From assembly GCA_020433785.1 (NCBI GenBank), contig JAGRCC010000020.1:1-9316 (forward strand): a stretch of DNA of 9,316 bases, in the 5' to 3' direction. Under the pieces are notes generated by a model. It saw nothing but the letters and a program-made list of their open reading frames with translations. It was not told where the DNA came from and ran no database searches. The position numbers and the translations under genes are program-made. This document shows positions 6,510 to 9,316 of this stretch, piece by piece. The DNA is from Anaerolineae bacterium (GTDB lineage Bacteria; Chloroflexota; Anaerolineae; 4572-78; J111). How positions within the stretch are numbered: position 1 is the first letter of the stretch; the number at the start of each line of letters is the position of its first letter.

Positions 6510-7292
6510 ATGAACGACCTGACGATTTGGGAGTTGCATCAGGGCGACGGCCCGTTAGTGGCCACCGCCATCCATAACGGCCACATGGTCCGAGAGGACG
6601 TCGCGGCGCTGCTGGCGCTACCTGAAGCCGATCGGCTGCGGGAGGAAGATCCTTTCACGGGAGGTTGGACCGTGGTGGCTCCCACCCGGCTGGTTGGCCT
6701 GCGGTCTCGGTTTGAGGTCGATTTGAATCGGGCCAGGGACAAGGCGGTTTATATTGAACCGGCGGATGCCTGGGGCCTGCACGTCTGGCGTGAAAAACCG
6801 CCTGAAGCCCTGATCCAGCGTTCACTCCAGCAGTACGACGCCTTTTACGACACAACCCAACAGATTTTCTCGGCGCTTGAGCAAAAGTTCGGGCGCTTTG
6901 TTGTTTTTGACTTGCACAGCTACAACCATCGCCGCGAAGGCCCCGCCGGCCCGCCGGCCGATCCGGACCAGAACCCGGAGGTCAACGTCGGCACCAGCAG
7001 CTTAGATCGGGCGCGTTGGGGGCCGGTGGTCGACCGCTTTATGGCTGATCTACGGGCATTTGATTATTTGGGGCGCCATTTGGATGTTCGAGAAAATGTA
7101 AAATTTCAGGGCGGCCAATTTGCTCGTTGGTGCCACGCCACTTTTCCTCAATCGGCCTGTGTGCTGGCTATTGAATTCAAGAAATTCTTTATGGATGAGT
7201 GGACCGGCGAACCGGACCCTGTGCACCTGGCCGCCATCCAGCAGGTGTTGGCGTCAACCGTACCAGGCGTCCTCGAGAGTTTGGGGAGTTAG
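6510..7292 (+). CDS. N-formylglutamate amidohydrolase family protein
   Basis: This is a 260-residue protein of the N-formylglutamate amidohydrolase family, metal-dependent enzymes that hydrolyse an amide on a glutamate-like substrate. Visible marks are IHNGHMVRED (21-30, likely metal ligands H22 and H25), RFEVDLNRARD (67-77, near the family's R-x-x-x-D-x-NR signature), FDLHSYNHR (133-141, the D-x-HS motif) and AIEFKKFF (220-227). The ATG at 6510 follows GAGAGGTGAG at good distance and lies 14 bp after the preceding stop. Classical family members work in histidine breakdown, but no hut gene is here. The neighbours are a MATCAP-type peptidase and an ATP-grasp ligase, so its substrate is more probably the amide made by that ligase. 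This substrate assignment is inference. Confidence 0.9.
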   Translation: MNDLTIWELHQGDGPLVATAIHNGHMVREDVAALLALPEADRLREEDPFTGGWTVVAPTRLVGLRSRFEVDLNRARDKAVYIEPADAWGLHVWREKPPEALIQRSLQQYDAFYDTTQQIFSALEQKFGRFVVFDLHSYNHRREGPAGPPADPDQNPEVNVGTSSLDRARWGPVVDRFMADLRAFDYLGRHLDVRENVKFQGGQFARWCHATFPQSACVLAIEFKKFFMDEWTGEPDPVHLAAIQQVLASTVPGVLESLGS

Positions 7293-7318
7293 GGGCGTTG
7301 AGCAGCATTAGTCAACCG

Positions 7319-9226
7319 ATGGATGAGACCATCGAAGTCATTTCGGCCGATCTGATCGACAAAATTCGAACTTTACTGTCTCAAGGCAAGCGGGTTCGAT
7401 ACGAGCTGCCGCAAGACGGACGCCTGCACATCGACCGGCCGCTGCCTTTTCTGTGCGTTTATCGCCGCCCGGCCGAGGGAGATGATCCCGGAACCGACCA
7501 ATTAGTTACCGGTGAAGCGGCTCATCTCATTGCCTGGGGTGACGCACATTATAGGACCACTTTATCGACGTTGGTAAAAACCATCACCACTACATTGGCG
7601 ACTCAATTCAACGCGTTTCTCATTATTGAGGTTTGGGCGGCGTCGACCGAACCGGCCCGTAACGCCAAATTGGTCGGGTTGAGGCCCGGCTTTAAGATCA
7701 TTACGTCTCACGTGCGCCCGCCGGCTTCGACGATTGAAACTCTGGCTAAAGCGCTGCGACGGGTTAAAATTCAACGCGAGGCAGCGACAGTGGAAGTCAC
7801 TGATCGTAAGAAACGATCTCCGGCTGCGATGCCGATGCTGGTTTCGTCGGCCGATGCCCGGAAGTTGAACTGTTATGTGTTGGGGCTGGAAATTTCGCCG
7901 ATTTACCAAAACCCCAAAACCAAGGATATCTATCCGATGGTGCTGCGGACGCTGCATCGCGGCCTGGCGCGGGCCTTCCGTCGCGCTTTTTTTGATTTTT
8001 CACAATCACAAACCACCTATCGCCCGCCCAATTACCATGCCTTGGGCCGCCGGGCGCTGGTTAAATCGGTTTGGAATGTGGATAAGCAGTTGGCGGAGAT
8101 TAGTAATGCCTTTGAGTTTTTGCTGCAAGTCACGCCAGTTAACCCGGAGTTAGCCTGGCATCAATTCAAACGCCAACATTTTGAGCAGCCGCCAATCTTT
8201 CATTATCGACCCTTGCCGGTCGATCCGGCCCTCTTAAAGCGAAAACTCTTTCACGTCTCCATCGAGCGGGTCGAGGACCCGACCCTGGCTTTTCTGTTTC
8301 GGGAGAAACGTCACGAGCTTGACCGGCAGCTAACTATGCTGGGGGATCGTGGCTCGCGCCGGTTTTTGTACGGGAGCCTCCAATTGTTTGGAGGCGTAAG
8401 TGACGATTTGGAGCGACTGGCCATCGATATTCTCGATCACATCTCGCCGCGCAGCCATGAGAGCAGCGGGCGATACTTTTTTAGCGCAGCCGACTTTGCC
8501 GAACGGGCGCTCCAGGAACTGACCTATTATCGTCAATTTTACCCCCAGTTGTCGGCCGGCGTGCAGGTGCGGGATGATATTGCCGGATTGATGGTGTCGC
8601 GGGGCAATTTGCTGATTAGCCAGCAGAGTCGTATTCCGGCCTCGCGGGTGGAGGCGCTGATTCAGCATGAAGTCGGCACGCACCTGCTGACTTATTTCAA
8701 CGGCCGCGCCCAGCCGTTTCAACAGCTATATACCGGCCTGGCCGGTTATGAAGAATTACAGGAAGGCATCGCCGTCCTGGCCGAATATCTGGTCGGTGGG
8801 TTGAGCCGACCTCGCCTGCGCCTGCTGGCGGGGCGGGTTATCGCGGCCAAACGGCTAATTGAGGGAGCCACTTTTGTTGATACCTTTCGAGAGTTGTACC
8901 GGATGTATGGATTTGCTCAGCGCACGGCCTTTACGGTGGCCATGCGCATCTATCGCGGGGGAGGGCTTACAAAAGACGCAATTTACTTGCGCGGCTTGGT
9001 TGAAGTGTTACAATATATAAAGGGTGGTGGTCAGCTTGATCCCCTGTTTGTCGGTAAAATTGCCGCCGACCATGTGCCCATTGTTAAGGAACTTCAATGG
9101 CGGCAAGTGCTGCGCCCCACGCCTCTTTATCCTCGCTATATGAACTCTCTGGAAGCCACAGCCAGGCTTGAGGAATTACGAAACGGTACATCTATTTTAG
9201 ACTTAATCGAAAGGAAACAACAGTGA
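7319..9226 (+). CDS. QEGLA-motif/MATCAP (DUF1704) zinc metallopeptidase
   Basis: The product has 635 residues and belongs to the DUF1704 family, often labelled flavohemoglobin expression-modulating QEGLA motif protein. Eukaryotic relatives (MATCAP) are tyrosine carboxypeptidases acting on tubulin tails. The conserved N-terminal block LHIDRPLPFLCVYR lies at 36-49. The zinc motif HEVGTH (450-455) is followed by QEGIA (481-485), whose E482 is the likely third ligand; QEGIA replaces the usual QEGLA. No signal peptide is seen. The start is uncertain: ATG 7319 has a weak SD, whereas TTG 7298 has GGGGAG at 7283-7288 and would add seven residues; the frame is open even further, inside the amidohydrolase gene. 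A role in removing a C-terminal residue from an amide-tagged protein or peptide is inferred from the family and from the ATP-grasp gene that overlaps its stop. Confidence 0.9.
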   Translation: MDETIEVISADLIDKIRTLLSQGKRVRYELPQDGRLHIDRPLPFLCVYRRPAEGDDPGTDQLVTGEAAHLIAWGDAHYRTTLSTLVKTITTTLATQFNAFLIIEVWAASTEPARNAKLVGLRPGFKIITSHVRPPASTIETLAKALRRVKIQREAATVEVTDRKKRSPAAMPMLVSSADARKLNCYVLGLEISPIYQNPKTKDIYPMVLRTLHRGLARAFRRAFFDFSQSQTTYRPPNYHALGRRALVKSVWNVDKQLAEISNAFEFLLQVTPVNPELAWHQFKRQHFEQPPIFHYRPLPVDPALLKRKLFHVSIERVEDPTLAFLFREKRHELDRQLTMLGDRGSRRFLYGSLQLFGGVSDDLERLAIDILDHISPRSHESSGRYFFSAADFAERALQELTYYRQFYPQLSAGVQVRDDIAGLMVSRGNLLISQQSRIPASRVEALIQHEVGTHLLTYFNGRAQPFQQLYTGLAGYEELQEGIAVLAEYLVGGLSRPRLRLLAGRVIAAKRLIEGATFVDTFRELYRMYGFAQRTAFTVAMRIYRGGGLTKDAIYLRGLVEVLQYIKGGGQLDPLFVGKIAADHVPIVKELQWRQVLRPTPLYPRYMNSLEATARLEELRNGTSILDLIERKQQ

Positions 9227-9316
9227 GAATCGGCTTTGTCGTTAATGATATCAAGACTGAAACTAAAGGTTACACCACCACCCGGCTGGGCATGACGGCC
9301 ATCAACATGGGCCACG
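9223..9316 (+). CDS. RimK/glutathione-synthetase-like ATP-grasp ligase (5' part only)
   Basis: Only 31 codons are present before the window ends. The translation opens (M/V)RIGFVVNDIKTETKGYTT and continues into a TRLGMTAINMGH segment, the N-terminal preATP-grasp strand-helix seen in RimK-like ligases found beside QEGLA-family genes. Such enzymes use ATP to join a carboxylate to an amine. The GTG start overlaps the preceding TGA by four bases (GTGA), with AAAGGAA (9210-9216) properly spaced upstream, so translation of the two genes is probably coupled. The catalytic ATP-grasp domain lies outside the window, so substrate class and activity cannot be checked here. Confidence 0.75.
   Translation, partial: MRIGFVVNDIKTETKGYTTTRLGMTAINMGH

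Overview
The window looks like a chromosomal segment of a free-living bacterium. Base composition is moderately GC-rich in genes and AT-rich between them, start codons are mixed (ATG, GTG, probably TTG), and SD sites and sigma70-type promoters are readable. The gene content and operon style would suit a Chloroflexota (Anaerolineae-like) genome, but that assignment is inference from general familiarity and not from a marker gene.

Left part (1-2515), transcribed leftward: an 82-bp hairpin-forming repeat at the edge; an aldo/keto reductase with its own strong promoter; a YgeA-type aspartate/glutamate racemase; a bidirectional-looking intrinsic terminator; and a 96-residue membrane protein that resembles the MnhG/MrpG subunit of multisubunit Na+/H+ antiporters, with no other subunit nearby. 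This last gene has an unusual control region: the -10 hexamer is exactly the six-base centre of a perfect Crp/Fnr-type palindrome, and a terminator-like hairpin with a U-tract lies between the predicted transcription start and the ribosome binding site.

Middle (2516-2881): an AT-rich intergenic region dividing the leftward genes from a rightward operon.

Right part (2882-9316), all on the plus strand and closely packed after the second gene: a GT4-type glycosyltransferase; a 227-bp gap filled by two oppositely oriented arrays of degenerate octamers; a divergent GH13-like (alpha-amylase superfamily) protein; an N-formylglutamate amidohydrolase family protein; a QEGLA/MATCAP (DUF1704) metallopeptidase; and the first 31 codons of a RimK/glutathione-synthetase-like ATP-grasp ligase cut by the window end. 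Gaps are 227, 14, about 26 (or 5), and a 4-bp GTGA overlap.

The most interesting reading is that the plus-strand operon is one pathway. A glycosyltransferase and a GH13-like enzyme act on a sugar, while an ATP-grasp ligase makes, and an amidohydrolase and carboxypeptidase-type metalloenzyme trim, an amide or peptide bond. The amide-handling trio (amidohydrolase, MATCAP peptidase, ATP-grasp) is a recurring neighbourhood as far as I recall. Its product is not known to me. The idea of a glycosylated, amino-acid-conjugated metabolite or protein modification is a hypothesis.
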